A DNA stretch of 64,000 bases from Afipia birgiae 34632 (GTDB lineage Bacteria; Pseudomonadota; Alphaproteobacteria; Rhizobiales; Xanthobacteraceae), in contig NZ_HG326655.1 of NCBI RefSeq assembly GCF_000308295.2, positions 5,698 through 69,697 on the forward strand. Reading direction: 5' to 3'. Numbering within the stretch: the stretch's first letter is position 1; each line of letters opens with the position of its first letter. Position numbers and translations under genes: made by a program. This document shows positions 62,725 through 64,000 of this stretch, piece after piece. The notes beneath the pieces are model-generated. The model saw nothing but the letters and a program-made list of their open reading frames with translations, was not told the DNA's origin and made no database searches.

Positions 62725-63368
62725 TCCACCGTGATCTTGTTCGCAAACATCGCGCCGTAATTCGAATTGTCGCCGTTCAGGAAGGACTGCTCGTTCATGG
62801 TCTGCGCCTGCGCGCTGCCGTCGCTCGGGCGCTGGAACGCCAGTTTGCAGTTCGCGGGCGCCCCGACCAGCGCAACCGGGTCTTTCTCATCCAGCTTGAA
62901 GTCGATGAAGTAGGACGGATCGAACACCTCCAGCGCCAGCGCCTGTGTCTTGACTGGCGTTTTGAACGGCAGCGTGAAGTGCAGCGTCAGCGCCGCATCC
63001 TTGTACTCGAGGTAGTAGTCGATCGGATCGTTGAACTTTTCCTTCTTTTGGCTGCCCGCAGCGCCCGCCTTGGCGAAGGTGAAGAAGGCGTAATCCTTGA
63101 GAGACTCAACGTTGGTCTGCGCGAGCGGCTTCAGTTCATCGCGGGTGTAGACGCCTTTCGTCTTGGTCTCGATGCCTTGCAGGGCATAGGTCGAGAACAT
63201 GTCATCGAAGGTCCAGGCGTGACGCACACCGGTGATCGCCCCGTCGGGCGCATAGACCAATTGGCTCTTGGCCACGATCCAGACATGTGGATGCGCCTGC
63301 GCGCTGCTCGCCGCCAATGCAAACGTAATCGCGACGCACAGATATTGAATGAAACGATACAGCTTCAT
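62715..63368 (-). CDS. DUF1007 secreted protein, partner of NicO
   Basis: The 217-residue protein has a signal peptide (IQYLCVAITFALAASSAQA), HPHVWIVAKSQLVYAPDGAI and DDMFSTYALQGIETK, as in DUF1007. It is often beside NicO and is thought to help metal export. It is translationally coupled to NicO. Confidence 0.8.
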   Translation of the reverse strand: MKLYRFIQYLCVAITFALAASSAQAHPHVWIVAKSQLVYAPDGAITGVRHAWTFDDMFSTYALQGIETKTKGVYTRDELKPLAQTNVESLKDYAFFTFAKAGAAGSQKKEKFNDPIDYYLEYKDAALTLHFTLPFKTPVKTQALALEVFDPSYFIDFKLDEKDPVALVGAPANCKLAFQRPSDGSAQAQTMNEQSFLNGDNSNYGAMFANKITVDCP

Positions 63369-63382
63369 GTGAAAGACTCGCC

Positions 63383-64000
63383 CTATGCCGCTTCGGGTTC
63401 ATTCAACAATCCGCGCCGGCGCAACAGCGCGTCAGGCTCGGGCTTGCGGCCCCGGAACGCAATGTAGGCATCTTCAGGATCGCGTGATCCGCCGGATGAG
63501 TAGATATCATCGTGCAGACGCTTCGCCACCGCCGGATCGAAAATGTCATGCGCTTCCTCGAACGCGCCAAACGCATCCGCATCCATCACCTCGGACCACA
63601 TGTAGCTGTAATAGCCCGACGCATAGTGATCGCCGGAGAAGATATGGCCGAATTGCTGCGGCCGGTGGCGCAGCGCGATTTCTGCAGGCATGCCGATTTT
63701 GTCCAATTCCTGCTTCTCGAAGGCGCGGACGTCGGTGATCGAGGCCGCCGGCTGGGTATGGAATTCAAGGTCCATCAACGCGGAGGAGACGAATTCCACC
63801 GTGGCGAAGCCCTGATTGAACTTGCGCGCGGCGATGAAGCGCTTGAGCAGATCCGCCGGCAGCGGTTCGCCGGTCTGGTAGTGCCGCGCGAACTTCTGCA
63901 GCACTTCCGGCCGCTCCTGCCAGTGCTCGTAAAGCTGCGACGGCAGCTCGACGAAATCCGTGAACACGCTGGTCCCGGACAGCGACGGGTACATCACGTT
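63383..64000 (-). CDS. M3 family zinc metallopeptidase, C-terminal part (5' end outside window)
   Basis: Reading from the right edge, the frame is open (VMYPSLSGTSVFTDFVELPSQLYEHW) through AARKFNQGFATVEFVSSALMDLEFH, GDHYASGYYSYMWSEVMDADAFGAFE and the end FRGRKPEPDALLRRRGL. These are the C-terminal regions of peptidyl-dipeptidase Dcp/oligopeptidase A. The HExxH zinc site should lie beyond 64000. The gene runs off the edge. Confidence 0.88.
   Translation of the reverse strand, partial: NVMYPSLSGTSVFTDFVELPSQLYEHWQERPEVLQKFARHYQTGEPLPADLLKRFIAARKFNQGFATVEFVSSALMDLEFHTQPAASITDVRAFEKQELDKIGMPAEIALRHRPQQFGHIFSGDHYASGYYSYMWSEVMDADAFGAFEEAHDIFDPAVAKRLHDDIYSSGGSRDPEDAYIAFRGRKPEPDALLRRRGLLNEPEAA

Noticed and set aside
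1-64000. CRISPR arrays
   Set aside because: No regularly spaced direct repeats with unique spacers were seen; the repeats present are palindromes or pairs.

Overview
The window looks like chromosomal DNA of an alphaproteobacterium of the Bradyrhizobium/Rhodopseudomonas/Afipia group (Nitrobacteraceae). The evidence is a sciP-fliF-fliG-fliH-fliN-flbD flagellar cluster with CtrA-like boxes, a BA14K protein, a PmtA-type phospholipid methyltransferase, and short extragenic palindromes of the kind common in that family. I worked by reading translations and motifs only; no database search was possible, so family names rest on recognised motifs.

Left part (1-10.2 kb). A membrane-anchored PAS-GGDEF-EAL protein runs off the left edge. 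It is followed by a decayed LysR remnant, a speD-speE polyamine operon and an MgtC-like gene. Next comes a loose set of small genes with strong ribosome binding sites: two Rnk-like proteins, a phasin-like protein, a PTS IIA (PtsN-like) protein and several tiny membrane proteins. A broken second copy of the PTS IIA gene and duplicated flanking sequences show past local duplication here.

Accessory island (about 10.4-32.4 kb), ending next to a tRNA-Met gene. It opens with decayed copies of an M41-protease C-terminus plus a small conserved protein. Then come a GIY-YIG/DUF4357 protein, an HTH protein, an uncharacterised protein, and a tyrosine recombinase with an HxxK box translationally coupled to two partner genes. 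The core is a divergent five-gene block. One arm is TerB-domain membrane protein > BrxD-like ATPase > Lhr-like helicase. The other arm is an AddB-like Fe-S nuclease > an AddA-like helicase-nuclease. I read it as a candidate DNA-processing or anti-phage module. A small HTH pair of toxin-antitoxin type lies between it and the tRNA.

Right part (32.4-64 kb) is core-like. It holds pmtA, mnmA and flagellar genes (fliK, flgD, sciP, fliF, fliG, fliH, fliN, flbD), then a PLP aminotransferase, a DUF4345 protein with a tiny membrane partner, a RecD-like helicase and a polytopic glycosyltransferase-like protein. Further right are BA14K, a class-C beta-lactamase-fold hydrolase, an ArsR/SRPBCC pair, a diguanylate cyclase, an outer-membrane barrel, kdsD, a carboxymuconolactone-decarboxylase/HxlR divergent pair, nfeD-SPFH, hemH, a NicO metal exporter with its DUF1007 partner, and the C-terminal end of an M3 peptidase at the right edge.
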